Shown here: piece after piece, positions 19,042-28,509 of the stretch | Layout of the letters: every line of letters begins with the position of its first letter | How positions within the stretch are numbered: position 1 is the stretch's first letter | Source of the DNA: an uncultured Aquimarina sp. | GTDB taxonomy: Bacteria; Bacteroidota; Bacteroidia; Flavobacteriales; Flavobacteriaceae | Length of the DNA stretch: 64,000 nucleotides | Assembly (NCBI GenBank): GCA_947496555.1 | Contig: CANMDH010000003.1 | Location: 62,001 to 126,000, forward strand | Reading direction: 5' to 3' | Made by a program: the position numbers and the translations under genes | Notes under the pieces: generated by a model | The model's database searches: none | The model's input: only the letters and a program-made list of their open reading frames with translations | Told to the model about the DNA's origin: nothing

Positions 19042-19097
19042 TTTAAAGTATGTAAGTCGTTAAAAACGAAAATTACATATTAGAAAAATGAATGAAT

Positions 19098-19112
19098 GAT
19101 ACTTTTTTGTCA
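19098..19112 (-). promoter_or_regulatory. Locus motif, site 3 (upstream of GH116)
   Basis: On the minus strand TGACAAAAAAGTATC, one difference from the reference form. It ends 22 nt before the TAATTTTC box, in the place of a -33 element, and 57 nt before the start codon. Confidence 0.62.
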
Positions 19113-19307
19113 TTTAGTAATGAAATCACAAACTCCGTTTATTTGTTTTTGATTCTCTTCAATGAGGAGTGTCGATTCATAGCACATAAATTCTTTAAAT
19201 CATGAAATCATGACTTTTGTAAAAGATGATAGCATCTCTAATATTAAGGTATTTCCATAATTAACGTTAGGTTATTTGAGATTAATTCAATTTTTATTAT
19301 AATTTAT

Positions 19308-19322
19308 TGACAATTTAGTATC
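19308..19322 (+). promoter_or_regulatory. Locus motif, site 4 (upstream of T9SS-GH9)
   Basis: TGACAATTTAGTATC, two differences from the reference form. It lies 20 nt upstream of the -33 TTTG and 43 nt before the CAATTTTG box, a position that fits an activator site. Confidence 0.62.
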
Positions 19323-19401
19323 TGTTAATGAAAAATTCTTGTTTGTGTCTCAACATAAATATTATCAATTTTGTATTCACAATTAACCCAAAAAATTAAT
19401 T

Positions 19402-22400
19402 ATGAAACACACACAAATCATTACCCCAATGAAAAGTATGCTAAGTGCTTTCATGGTCTTGTTCCTTATTTTTATAGGAACACTTCGAACCTTGGCACAA
19501 GATCTTAAAGAGGTCTCGCCAATCACCAATAAAATATTATTGCTCTATGTTGAAGAAGGTCATATGGATACATATGGGTCAGGACAAACCCCGGCTGATA
19601 TTATTGCCTATGTAAATCCGGTCAACATTTCGAGTGCAATGAATCTATCGAATTATTCCTTAAGTAGTACGGATGATGCTAATTATTCAAGTCAAAAAAA
19701 TCCTATCAACATAGGTCGTAAATCAAAAGGAATAGATTTTAATAATGAAGGAGCAGCTAAAGAAATTGCTCTAGGACATTGGATTTATATCGAGTTACCA
19801 CAGGCTTTACAGCAAGGAAAAACGTATACGCTTTCAACTAGAAATGTAGTAGAAAACATCGAAGAAGTTAAGTTTACTTTTGATGTGAACTCTATGCGAT
19901 CAGAAACTATTCATGTGAATCAAGTCGGTTTTCCTACCAATGCACCCAAGTATGCTTATCTATCACAATGGATGGGGGATTTTAATACCTCTGCACATAC
20001 TAATGGCGGTTTAGAATTAGATGATTATTCAGGGGCAGAGTTTCGAGTTGTTAACTTTAATACTGGAGCAACTGTTTATACTGGAACTATAGAGAAAAGA
20101 CTGGATAAAACCAGTACAGAAACCTTTCGCCCAGAGTTTGGACCAGATGGTAATTATACCAAAGCTGATGTATGGCAATGTGATTTTAGTGCTGTAACTT
20201 CTTCGGGAGAATATATTATCGTAGTAGATAGAATAGGTAAATCTTTTCCCTTCGAGATCGGTAATGATATTACTAAAGAACCTTTTTACTATGCTATGAA
20301 AGGGCTTTTCTGGCAACGTCAAGGTGTTTTTAAAGAACAATATGATGGTAAGGTTATGCCCGCCGATCATACAGGAACCTGGAGATGGGATGATCAATGG
20401 AACCCAGGTGATAGTCATAGCACCAATGGATTTGATAATAGTAGAGCAAAAGATGTCAATGGGATTTATGGATATTACTTTGACGCCGGAGATTGGGATG
20501 GATACTTTAGTCATAATCGAGTGCCTATGGCTCTGTTATTGTTGTATGATTTAACCCCGGATCGCTACAAAGATGGCGAAGTGGGTAATCGATATAAGCG
20601 AAATGCAAGCGATCCATGGATCGATGAAGGAAGCAATGGTTTACCCGACCTTTTAGATGAAGCGAGCTGGTTGGTGAACTATGGAAAAAGAGCCAGAAGT
20701 ATTTTGGATGCAAATGGTGGAACAGGTGGAGTGCCATTATATGTGGGACGTGACGGAGTGCCAAATAGTAATGGTGTGACAGCTTGGAACGATACAAGAA
20801 CCTGGTACATAGCTAGACAAGATCCAAGAATGACGTTTTTTCACTCAGGTAATGCTGCTTATTATGCCATTTGCCTTAATGAATTTCATAAACTAACTAA
20901 CTCAGGAAATCATCCCGATGCAGCAGGTTGGATTGCCGAAGCGGAAAGCGCTTTCCAATGGTCTGAAAATAATAGAGATAACACCTCGAATGATGCTGGA
21001 AACAATGAAAGAAGAGCTAGAGGATATGCTGCTGCTGCGTTGTATAGAGCTACTGGAAAAACCCAGTACCAAACTATTTTCAAAGATATTTTTAATTGGG
21101 ACCCCTGGAAAGGTGGTGGAGAATGGTCTAACCCAAATACTACAGATATTGCAGCTTCTCTTTATGCACTTACACCAAATGGAGTAAATGGACTGGATAC
21201 AGCATTTAGAACTGTATGTATTAATTATGTTATCAAATCTGCAGATGATAATAAAGTTCAGGATATGGAGGATAACGGATATCGTCAACCTATCGAAAAC
21301 AATCAGTTCGCACAGTTAGGAGGAATCAATACACCTAGAATGACTATGGTACCCGTAGCTTATGAACTAACAGGAAATGAAAAATATCTGGACCTTATGC
21401 ATCATGCTTCAAGTTATGTGTTAGGAGGTAACCAATTAAATATGGTTTACCTTTCAGGTCTTGGAGAGCGATACGATGATTGGATTTTTCAGCCCAATGC
21501 ATATCTAACAAGTGATTATAACAGTAAGGTATATTCATCAGAAAACTTTATTGGCCAGACTTCTTATTTTACAACGACTCCAGAAACAGGATATTGGTTC
21601 TTTCAATCTATTTTTTCTGAATATTATTCCCAAAAGAATTCTTACCCTGATCTTAGGGCTGGAAGTAGTCTATGGCCAGGAACTGAACGGAAAACATATA
21701 ATCGATTCAGTATTCAGGGAGGTGAGTTTACCGTGCACCAGCAAAACAATTATATGATTTACACTTTGGGTTATGTTAAAGCCAAAGCTAATCCAGGGGG
21801 TTCTAATTATCGTTTGAATGATAGGCCAACAGTATCGCTTAATTTGAATGATGGACAAGACATTGATCAAAACAGAGCAGTCCTAACCGTAAATGCTTCT
21901 TCTGATACAAGATATGTGGACTACTATTATGAATGGCACTATATTGGAAGAAGTGAAGATAAAAATAATAACTTTAGATTTGAATGGGATCCATTGTTGG
22001 CTCCAGGAACAGAGGTATTGATTACAGCTGTAGCCTCTGATGATCGAGGTAGAATAAGTTTACCAACAGGAGCCGGTGATAAAACTGTGAAAATTAGCGG
22101 AACTTTTATTTCAGTTGATTCAGTAAGTGTTACACCAGAGTCCGCTAATGTAACTCTAGGTAGAACTTTAAGCCTAACAGCAACAGTTTCTCCTGTAAAT
22201 GCATCGAATGATAATGTCTCTTGGTCTTCCTCTAATACCAATGTAGCGACGGTAGATGAAAATGGTACGGTAACAGCAGTCGGACTTGGATCTACGGATA
22301 TAACCGCCACTACCGAAGATGGTAATAAAACCGATTCGACAACTATCACAGTAGTTAATCTTACATGTGATCCAGTATTAACAAATCCAAGTTTTGAGGA

Positions 22401-24252
22401 TGGATTAACAAGTTGGATCACTAATTCTGGTACTCCTATAACTTCGAGTGATGCAGTGGATGGAAATAATTCTATACAATTAACCGGAGAGTCTGGAGTA
22501 GAGCAACAATTTACACAATCTTTGCAATCAGGTAAAAGTGTAATCGTAAGATTTAGTGCAAAAGTGAATGCTACTATCGGATGGTCGGGTGTAGGTTTTG
22601 ATTTTAAAGATGCAACGGGTACAACCATAGAAGCAACGAATACACAAATTACAAATGCTACCTGGCAAGAATTTGTGATTCAAGGTAATGCTCCTGCCGG
22701 AACGGAAATAATAAATGTATGGTTTTATACTTCCTCAGATATTCTTAATGTGGATGATTTTTGTGTAGATATTGAAAATGCTGATTCCGGTCCTGATACA
22801 CAGGCTCCTTCAGTTCCTAGCGGATTGGCTTCATCAGCCATTACCGAAACAAGTTTTGTTTTAGATTGGAATGCTTCGACAGACAATGTTGGAGTTGATG
22901 AGTATAGTATCTATATTGATGGGGTATATAACAAACGATCGACAGATACAAATACTACCGTAAGCGGTTTATCGGCAAATACCACTTATGCAGTAACAGT
23001 ATCAGCAAGAGATGCAGCAGGTAATGAATCCTCTAGAAGTACTGCTTTGTCTGTGACTACATCTGGTAGTGGAGGTAATCCCGGAGTTTCTATTGATATA
23101 GAGGCCGAAGAATTTACGGCTCAATCGGGTACTTCTATGCAATCTGTAGGTTCTTGGTTTACGGGGACAGGGTACGTAGATTATGGCGGTAATAATTCTT
23201 ACGCCGAATGGACAGTAGATCTTACGGGTTCATCTGCCGATTTAGAATTTAGGTATACTAATGGAAGTGGTGATAATAGAGTTTGTGATTTATTAATCAA
23301 CGGAACTCTGGTAGGCACCGTGGATTTTCCTCCATCTGGTGGATGGGGAACTCCAACAACAACAACATTTATAGGAGCTACTATAAGTGAAGGTACCAAT
23401 GTAATTCGTTTGGTTGCCAACAATGCCTTTAGCGGAGGGCCTAATCTAGATAGATTAAGCCTCAACACTACAGGAGGTTCTGAGCCGGGAGGAGATTATA
23501 CCCAAGATGATAATGGACTTGTTTCTATGGAAGCAGAGGAGGCTACATCTCAATCAAACGGTTCAGGAACATTTGCTTCTATGTCTTGGCAACAACAAAA
23601 CGATGCAACTGCAAGTAATAGTAGTTTTATGATTGTTCCAGATAATGGTAATATCAATTCTGCAGGCACTTTAAATGGGCCAAGACTTGATTTTGAAATT
23701 AATTTTGTAAAAACCGGGACGCATTATATCTGGGTAAGACAAAAATCACCAAATGGAGCAGACAATTCTATTATTCCGGCATTTGATGGTGTTTTACTTG
23801 CCGATTGGAACATGCCTGATGCATTAACAGAATGGACGTGGTCTAAGGCCGGATTTACATTTGATGTTACTAGTACAGGAATACATACTTTCAGTATTTA
23901 TATGCGAGAGGATGCAACACCAATTGACAAGATAGAATTAACAACAAATGGTAACTACGTTCCTTCAGATACTACAAACGGTTTAAAAGCTCAAATTGAT
24001 ATGAACACTAATGTGAGTATTTATCCTAATCCTGTAGATGACGAATTACATGTTCAATTTAAGTCAGTAAATAAGACTAATAAGAGAAGTGTTGACTTAT
24101 ATTCGTTTAACGGAATTTTATTGAACTCACAAAGATTTACTGCGGAAGAAAGTAAAGTAACGCTAGATACTCGTGATTTGCAATCTGGTATATATGTTTT
24201 GAAAATAACAGAAGGGGCGCAAAGTATTGAATATAAAGTTATAAAAGAGTAA
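19402..24252 (+). CDS. Multidomain GH9 enzyme with CBM-like modules and T9SS sorting domain
   Basis: The 1616-residue secreted enzyme has a signal peptide ending at TLAQ and an N-terminal module (about 40-165). The CelD_N Ig-like domain (HVNQVGFPTNAPK, from about 172) precedes the GH9 catalytic domain, with catalytic DAGDWD at 361-366 and probable acid Glu775 in GGEFTVHQQN. Then come Big2 (about 903-985), a CBM4/9-like domain (CDPVLTNPSFEDGLTSW, about 987-1125), FN3 (1133-1222), a CBM6-like domain (1230-1355), a second beta-sandwich module (from 1371) and a type A T9SS domain (VSIYPNPVDDELHV onward, 1535-1616). GH9 enzymes cleave beta-1,4-glucans or related polymers. The last 739 bp recur almost exactly in the next gene. 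Confidence 0.92.
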   Translation: MKHTQIITPMKSMLSAFMVLFLIFIGTLRTLAQDLKEVSPITNKILLLYVEEGHMDTYGSGQTPADIIAYVNPVNISSAMNLSNYSLSSTDDANYSSQKNPINIGRKSKGIDFNNEGAAKEIALGHWIYIELPQALQQGKTYTLSTRNVVENIEEVKFTFDVNSMRSETIHVNQVGFPTNAPKYAYLSQWMGDFNTSAHTNGGLELDDYSGAEFRVVNFNTGATVYTGTIEKRLDKTSTETFRPEFGPDGNYTKADVWQCDFSAVTSSGEYIIVVDRIGKSFPFEIGNDITKEPFYYAMKGLFWQRQGVFKEQYDGKVMPADHTGTWRWDDQWNPGDSHSTNGFDNSRAKDVNGIYGYYFDAGDWDGYFSHNRVPMALLLLYDLTPDRYKDGEVGNRYKRNASDPWIDEGSNGLPDLLDEASWLVNYGKRARSILDANGGTGGVPLYVGRDGVPNSNGVTAWNDTRTWYIARQDPRMTFFHSGNAAYYAICLNEFHKLTNSGNHPDAAGWIAEAESAFQWSENNRDNTSNDAGNNERRARGYAAAALYRATGKTQYQTIFKDIFNWDPWKGGGEWSNPNTTDIAASLYALTPNGVNGLDTAFRTVCINYVIKSADDNKVQDMEDNGYRQPIENNQFAQLGGINTPRMTMVPVAYELTGNEKYLDLMHHASSYVLGGNQLNMVYLSGLGERYDDWIFQPNAYLTSDYNSKVYSSENFIGQTSYFTTTPETGYWFFQSIFSEYYSQKNSYPDLRAGSSLWPGTERKTYNRFSIQGGEFTVHQQNNYMIYTLGYVKAKANPGGSNYRLNDRPTVSLNLNDGQDIDQNRAVLTVNASSDTRYVDYYYEWHYIGRSEDKNNNFRFEWDPLLAPGTEVLITAVASDDRGRISLPTGAGDKTVKISGTFISVDSVSVTPESANVTLGRTLSLTATVSPVNASNDNVSWSSSNTNVATVDENGTVTAVGLGSTDITATTEDGNKTDSTTITVVNLTCDPVLTNPSFEDGLTSWITNSGTPITSSDAVDGNNSIQLTGESGVEQQFTQSLQSGKSVIVRFSAKVNATIGWSGVGFDFKDATGTTIEATNTQITNATWQEFVIQGNAPAGTEIINVWFYTSSDILNVDDFCVDIENADSGPDTQAPSVPSGLASSAITETSFVLDWNASTDNVGVDEYSIYIDGVYNKRSTDTNTTVSGLSANTTYAVTVSARDAAGNESSRSTALSVTTSGSGGNPGVSIDIEAEEFTAQSGTSMQSVGSWFTGTGYVDYGGNNSYAEWTVDLTGSSADLEFRYTNGSGDNRVCDLLINGTLVGTVDFPPSGGWGTPTTTTFIGATISEGTNVIRLVANNAFSGGPNLDRLSLNTTGGSEPGGDYTQDDNGLVSMEAEEATSQSNGSGTFASMSWQQQNDATASNSSFMIVPDNGNINSAGTLNGPRLDFEINFVKTGTHYIWVRQKSPNGADNSIIPAFDGVLLADWNMPDALTEWTWSKAGFTFDVTSTGIHTFSIYMREDATPIDKIELTTNGNYVPSDTTNGLKAQIDMNTNVSIYPNPVDDELHVQFKSVNKTNKRSVDLYSFNGILLNSQRFTAEESKVTLDTRDLQSGIYVLKITEGAQSIEYKVIKE
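23514..24252 (+). repeat. 739-bp direct repeat, copy 1 (3' end of GH9 gene)
   Basis: This segment encodes the last CBM-like module and the T9SS domain. It matches 26411-27149 with no indels and six substitutions by direct comparison. Identity begins inside the coding region at TGGACTTG and stops exactly at the stop codon; sequences outside differ on both sides. Confidence 0.95.
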
Positions 24253-24275
24253 ATCTATTTCATGAAATTGATAAT

Positions 24276-24310
24276 AAGAATCCAGCTTGAATAGGCTGGA
24301 TTCTTTATTT
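24276..24310 (+). terminator. Intrinsic terminator after GH9
   Basis: AAGAATCCAGC (24276-24286) and GCTGGATTCTT (24295-24305) form an 11-bp stem with an 8-nt loop, followed by TATTT. It lies 24 nt after the GH9 stop. Since the next gene starts 35 nt later with no clear promoter, partial read-through is likely. Confidence 0.75.
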
Positions 24311-24344
24311 CCGATATTTTCAAAACCATAAACCTTCAACTATT

Positions 24345-27149
24345 ATGAAAACACAATCATCCAAAAAGAATTTTTATTTGATTTTGCTATTTTTCAGCTT
24401 CCAAATTTTATCTGCTACAGACTATTATGTCTCACCAAACGGAATGGATGACTCGGCCAGAAATGGTACTTCTCCTAGTAACGCTTGGAGAACTTTGGCT
24501 TATGCTAGTGAACGAGTTCCTGAAGGGAATCATCGAATTTTTCTTGCTGCAGGAAATTATTATGAAACAAGACCTTCCAAGGTGAAAAAAGGTATTAAAA
24601 TTATAGGAAACGGAAATGAAGGAGGCAATCGTACTACAATTTATGCCTCTTCTTCATGGAACAATCCAGATAGTGGCTGTACTAATCGTAGAGAAAATTA
24701 TGTTGTTATATTTCGTGCACCTAATTCCAAAACAGATGTGAATAATGAAATTAGTCATATTGAGTTTATTGATCAACAAAAGAAAAATATAAATGGTGCC
24801 ATTTTTATTCACGGAGCCAAAATAGATGTTCACGACCTAGTTATTCGAAATTTTCGATTTGCCGGTATTTTTGCCAGAGGAAATGATTTAAATTTATATA
24901 AAAATAAAGTCTACAATTCTTCCAGAAGAGGAAACTGCGATGCATCACGTTTGGGAAATATATCTACTATTTGGTGTGAGAACCTTACAGTTCATGATAA
25001 TTATTTTGAGACTAATGATGGGGATTCTGGCTATGGATATAGAGGAAGAGGACATACTAATGCTAAAATTTACAATAATGTATTTAATATTCAAGGAGGG
25101 GATTTTGATATAGAAATCGCTCATGAAAATGAGTATGGCGTTGAAATTTATGACAACGAATTTCATAACCCCGTTTCGTTACCCAAAAGTCATAATCAAG
25201 CTAATCCTAATGAAAGAGGGTATGAATATTCTATATGGGTACATGATAACACTACTACGGATCCATACTCTTTTGAAGGTCCTAGAAACTATTTAAGAAT
25301 TAGTCACAATTATATCAATATAGACCCTAATGACACCAATGGCACAGTGTTTACCATCTTTGGCGGGCGATGCAATGGCCCTATCTGGATTCATGATAAT
25401 GTAATTGTCAATGCCGGACGGGGATTAGTTTGGCTCGGGAATTCAGGGAGACCAGAGCCTAACAATAACATAATGAAAAACCTTTACATTTATAATAATA
25501 CGGTATATATGTCCAAGGTAGCTAGTCCCTACAGAAGTGTATTGGACTTAAGTGGTGGTACCACCGTAGTTGATAACTGGGAACTTAAAAACAATGTAAT
25601 TATTGCAGCAGAAGGCACTAGAAGAGATCTTTATTTTAATAATGCTCAAAATAGGGATAATCTAGATGTATCACATAACCTATTTGATAATGTAGATTTA
25701 GTTTCCTCAAATAATAATAACATTACAAATGGTAATCCGGAATTTAATTTAAGGGGTAACAAACCTTTTCCATATTATGCCCCGAATAATGGAAATTCAC
25801 CAATAGTAAATGCTGGTATAGATGTGGGGTTACCGTTTTTGGGCAGTGCACCAGATATCGGAGCCTTTGAGTTTAGTTCTTCTGAAATTGATGGCATTAG
25901 CGTGAGGCACTTCGATAATATTTTCGGAACTTCTATACAAGATCTAAAGGATGCACCTAATTTTCCAAATAACCCAAACTTTGAAGAAGTTAGGGATAGT
26001 TTTGAAATTTCGACCAACATAGGAGATAATTATGGAGTACAAATTATTGGTTATCTGGTTCCCCCCGAAACTGGTACCTACTACTTTTGGATAGCCGGAG
26101 ATGACAACGTAGAATTGAGTCTTAGTGATAGCGAAAATCATGCTAACACATCCATTATAGCGTATCACGATGCCTGGACAACCTCCAGACAATGGAATAA
26201 GTATTCTTCTCAAAAATCTTTGCCTATTAATTTAATTGCAGGAAAACATTACTACATACAAGCATTAATGAAAGAAGCAGCTGGCGGGGATAACCTGGCA
26301 GTAGGATGGAGAAAACCCTCTGATGGCAATGGAAGTGCTCCCACAGAAGTAATATCAGGAGCATACTTATTACCATTAGAAAAAAGTTTTTCTCAAGATA
26401 CAGGTAGTAGTGGACTTGTTTCTATGGAAGCAGAGGAGGCTACATCTCAATCAAACGGTTCAGGAACATTTGCTTCTATGTCTTGGCAACAACAAAACGA
26501 TGCAACTGCAAGTAATAGTAGTTTTATGATTGTTCCAGATAATGGTAATATCAATTCTGCAGGCACTTTAAATGGACCAAGACTTGATTTTGAAATTAAT
26601 TTTGTAAAAACCGGGACGCATTATATCTGGGTAAGGCAAAAATCACCAAATGGAGCAGACAATTCTATTATTCCGGCATTTGATGGTGTTTTACTTGCCG
26701 ATTGGAACATGCCCGATGCATTAACAGAATGGACGTGGTCTAAGGCCGGATTTACATTTGATGTTACTAGTACAGGAATACATACTTTCAGTATTTATAT
26801 GCGAGAGGATGCAACACCAATTGACAAGATAGAATTAACAACAAATGCTAACTACGTTCCTTCAGATACTACAAACGGTTTAAAAGCTCAAATTGATATG
26901 AACACTAATGTGAGTATTTATCCTAATCCTGTAGATGACGAATTACATGTTCAATTTAAGTCAGTAAATAAGACTAATAAGAGAAGTGTTGACTTATATT
27001 CGTTTAACGGAATTTTATTGAACTCACAAAGATTTACTGCGGAAGAAAGTAAAGTAACGCTAGATACTCGTGATTTGCAATCTGGTATATATGTTTTGAA
27101 AATAACAGAAGGGACACAAAGTATTGAATATAAAGTTATAAAAGAGTAA
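24345..27149 (+). CDS. Secreted parallel beta-helix protein with PA14-like and CBM-like modules and T9SS domain
   Basis: The 934-residue protein has a signal peptide (FYLILLFFSFQILSA) and then DYYVSPNGMDDSARNGTSPS, the usual opening of DUF1565/pectate-lyase-like beta-helices. Asn-rich helix coils run to about residue 510. A PA14/GLEYA-like domain (about 518-685, GYLVPPETGTYYFWIAGDD) follows, then a CBM-like module (from 689) and a T9SS domain. The last two are nearly identical to those of GH9. I cannot assign a lyase or hydrolase family, and no catalytic motif is recognisable. Position and architecture suggest a polysaccharide lyase or a surface binder acting with the GH9. Confidence 0.85.
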   Translation: MKTQSSKKNFYLILLFFSFQILSATDYYVSPNGMDDSARNGTSPSNAWRTLAYASERVPEGNHRIFLAAGNYYETRPSKVKKGIKIIGNGNEGGNRTTIYASSSWNNPDSGCTNRRENYVVIFRAPNSKTDVNNEISHIEFIDQQKKNINGAIFIHGAKIDVHDLVIRNFRFAGIFARGNDLNLYKNKVYNSSRRGNCDASRLGNISTIWCENLTVHDNYFETNDGDSGYGYRGRGHTNAKIYNNVFNIQGGDFDIEIAHENEYGVEIYDNEFHNPVSLPKSHNQANPNERGYEYSIWVHDNTTTDPYSFEGPRNYLRISHNYINIDPNDTNGTVFTIFGGRCNGPIWIHDNVIVNAGRGLVWLGNSGRPEPNNNIMKNLYIYNNTVYMSKVASPYRSVLDLSGGTTVVDNWELKNNVIIAAEGTRRDLYFNNAQNRDNLDVSHNLFDNVDLVSSNNNNITNGNPEFNLRGNKPFPYYAPNNGNSPIVNAGIDVGLPFLGSAPDIGAFEFSSSEIDGISVRHFDNIFGTSIQDLKDAPNFPNNPNFEEVRDSFEISTNIGDNYGVQIIGYLVPPETGTYYFWIAGDDNVELSLSDSENHANTSIIAYHDAWTTSRQWNKYSSQKSLPINLIAGKHYYIQALMKEAAGGDNLAVGWRKPSDGNGSAPTEVISGAYLLPLEKSFSQDTGSSGLVSMEAEEATSQSNGSGTFASMSWQQQNDATASNSSFMIVPDNGNINSAGTLNGPRLDFEINFVKTGTHYIWVRQKSPNGADNSIIPAFDGVLLADWNMPDALTEWTWSKAGFTFDVTSTGIHTFSIYMREDATPIDKIELTTNANYVPSDTTNGLKAQIDMNTNVSIYPNPVDDELHVQFKSVNKTNKRSVDLYSFNGILLNSQRFTAEESKVTLDTRDLQSGIYVLKITEGTQSIEYKVIKE
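26411..27149 (+). repeat. 739-bp direct repeat, copy 2 (3' end of beta-helix gene)
   Basis: Partner of 23514-24252. The six substitutions give two amino-acid changes (Gly to Ala before NYVPSD, and Ala to Thr before QSIEYK); the rest are silent. So few differences point to recent duplication or ongoing gene conversion. Confidence 0.95.
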
Positions 27150-27175
27150 GATGATTTAAATTTAGTTGTTTAAGG

Positions 27176-27208
27176 AGCGTTTGGCAAGTATTGTTAGACG
27201 CTTTTTTT
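27176..27208 (+). terminator. Intrinsic terminator after the beta-helix gene
   Basis: AGCGT plus TTGGCAA pairs with TTGTTAG plus ACGCT around a GTA loop (12 bp including wobbles), followed by seven T, counting the last stem base. It lies 27 nt after the stop and faces the 3' end of the AraC gene. Confidence 0.75.
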
Positions 27209-27273
27209 ATTAAAATTGACGTGATTCTTCATTATAACGCTGTATATTGATTAGTGTATAAAACAACCTTATG

Positions 27274-28149
27274 CTATAGTACTCTTTTAATACCTGAAAA
27301 ATCTCTTTTAAAATCTGATGGGGTAGAGCCTTTACTTCTTTTAAACAAACGATTAAAGTTTGCTATACTGTTGAATCCACATAAATAAGCTACTTCTGAT
27401 ACTCTTAGATCTTTTTCGATCAACCATCTTGCAGCGTAGCCAAGACGAATGTCATTAACATATTCTATGAATGTTTTTCCAGTCCTTTTTTTTATGAAGC
27501 GATTAAAAGAAACACTACTCATATTAACTAGGCTACAAATTTCATCCAAAGTAATTTTGTTCATGTAATTTTCATGGATATAATCATAAATTATCTTGAT
27601 TTTATCACTATTATCAAAATCTTTACTAAATCCCGTGTGTGTAGAAAGTAATCGTTGATCTCTAGAATTTGCCATATCATAAAGAATTGATAATAATGAT
27701 ATAAAATAATCGATACCATCAAGTTTAGATATTTTTTCGATTTTGCGTGATAAGTCTAATGCTATTTTTTTTGAAAAAAGAATACCGTGAGCCGATCTTT
27801 CAAATAAGCTTTTGATAGGCTTCATAATTCTTTTGGATAACAAGGAAGAGAAGAGCGCTTCATCAAATTGAATAGTGATCTCATGAATATTCTTACTTTT
27901 ACAATCATGTTGTTCCCAAGTGTGGTACAAATTTGGACCAATCAGAACTAACTCAATATCGTCAATTTCTTCGATAGAATCCCCTACAACTCTTCGAACA
28001 CCTTTAGCATTTCTAATATAATTGATTTCAAACTCTGGATGAAAATGTAATGGAAAATCAAATTCATCTTTCACTCGATCAAATACAAGAAAACTATCTT
28101 GATTAGATAATGGAGTAATTTCCCTGTGTATCTTATTGTAAATCTCCAT
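27274..28149 (-). CDS. AraC-family transcriptional regulator with cupin sensor
   Basis: The 291-residue regulator has an N-terminal cupin-type sensing domain (FPLHFHPEFEINYI, then GPNLYHTWEQHD) and a C-terminal AraC/XylS double helix-turn-helix (about 185-285: ITLDEICSLVNMSSVSFNRF, then VSEVAYLCGFNSIANFNRLFK). It is the only DNA-binding protein in the window; no hybrid two-component sensor or anti-sigma pair is present. It is divergent from susC. A locus motif lies 32 nt upstream, overlapping its own predicted -7 region, which suggests autoregulation. It probably senses a soluble sugar or small oligosaccharide in the cytoplasm (inference). Confidence 0.93.
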   Translation of the reverse strand: MEIYNKIHREITPLSNQDSFLVFDRVKDEFDFPLHFHPEFEINYIRNAKGVRRVVGDSIEEIDDIELVLIGPNLYHTWEQHDCKSKNIHEITIQFDEALFSSLLSKRIMKPIKSLFERSAHGILFSKKIALDLSRKIEKISKLDGIDYFISLLSILYDMANSRDQRLLSTHTGFSKDFDNSDKIKIIYDYIHENYMNKITLDEICSLVNMSSVSFNRFIKKRTGKTFIEYVNDIRLGYAARWLIEKDLRVSEVAYLCGFNSIANFNRLFKRSKGSTPSDFKRDFSGIKRVL

Positions 28150-28180
28150 TTGAGTAAATAATTTAATTTTCAGCTATTTA

Positions 28181-28195
28181 TGACAATATAATATC
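28181..28195 (+). promoter_or_regulatory. Locus motif, site 5 (upstream of the AraC gene)
   Basis: TGACAATATAATATC matches the reference at 13 of 15 positions. It points away from the regulator gene, and its reverse strand contains the predicted -7 box, so occupancy would be expected to affect the regulator's own promoter. Confidence 0.58.
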
Positions 28196-28494
28196 AATAC
28201 AATATAAACAAAAAATGTGTTGAAATATTTAGAGATTGGATTTTGTTTTAAGATTTTAAACAGACTATAGTATAAGGATATAATTAGAGCAGGAGCGAAA
28301 TCATGATTTTTTATATCGTAAACAATTGTTAATTAAGTTGTTGTGTGTTGCTTGTGCGAATAGGATAAATCAGGGCTGCATCTTTATTTAAATTAATTTA
28401 AAGGATAATTTTATAAGTTAAAAACAGAATCCAAAAGTACAAAGCATCATTTTGCAATGATCATGATTAATTAATACAAAATAATATAGGTATA

Positions 28495-28509
28495 TGACAA
28501 AATAGTACT
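28495..28509 (+). promoter_or_regulatory. Locus motif, site 6 (upstream of susC)
   Basis: TGACAAAATAGTACT, two differences from the reference form. It points toward susC and ends 63 nt before the AAATATTG box. Confidence 0.6.

Larger units (their letters stand above)
19042..19401. promoter_or_regulatory. Divergent promoter region between GH116 and T9SS-GH9 genes
   Basis: These 360 nt contain no gene. Toward GH116 the minus strand has TAATTTTC (19075-19068) as the -7 box, 22 nt after a locus motif. Toward GH9 the plus strand has TTTG at 19342-19345, a 20-nt spacer and CAATTTTG at 19366-19373, a good Bacteroidota-type promoter about 30 nt before the start codon. Its locus motif ends 43 nt before the -7 box. 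A short tandem AAATCATGA occurs near 19198-19210, of unknown meaning. Confidence 0.65.

Noticed and set aside
9430-19313. Reading TTGACA within the locus motif as an E. coli-type -35 box
   Set aside because: No TATAAT-like box occurs at 16-18 nt after these copies, the distance to start codons varies widely, and Bacteroidota use different promoter elements.
21939-22628. Long open frame antisense to the GH9 gene
   Set aside because: A shadow of the Ser/Thr/Val-rich Big2 and CBM coding region; no start context, no family and no independent codon signal.
23924-23942. Motif-like TGACAAGATAGAATT inside the GH9 coding sequence, repeated near 26820 in the beta-helix gene
   Set aside because: It lies in coding DNA, in the duplicated 739-bp segment; the match (12 of 15) is explained by codons for Asp-Lys-Ile-Glu-Leu and has no promoter nearby.
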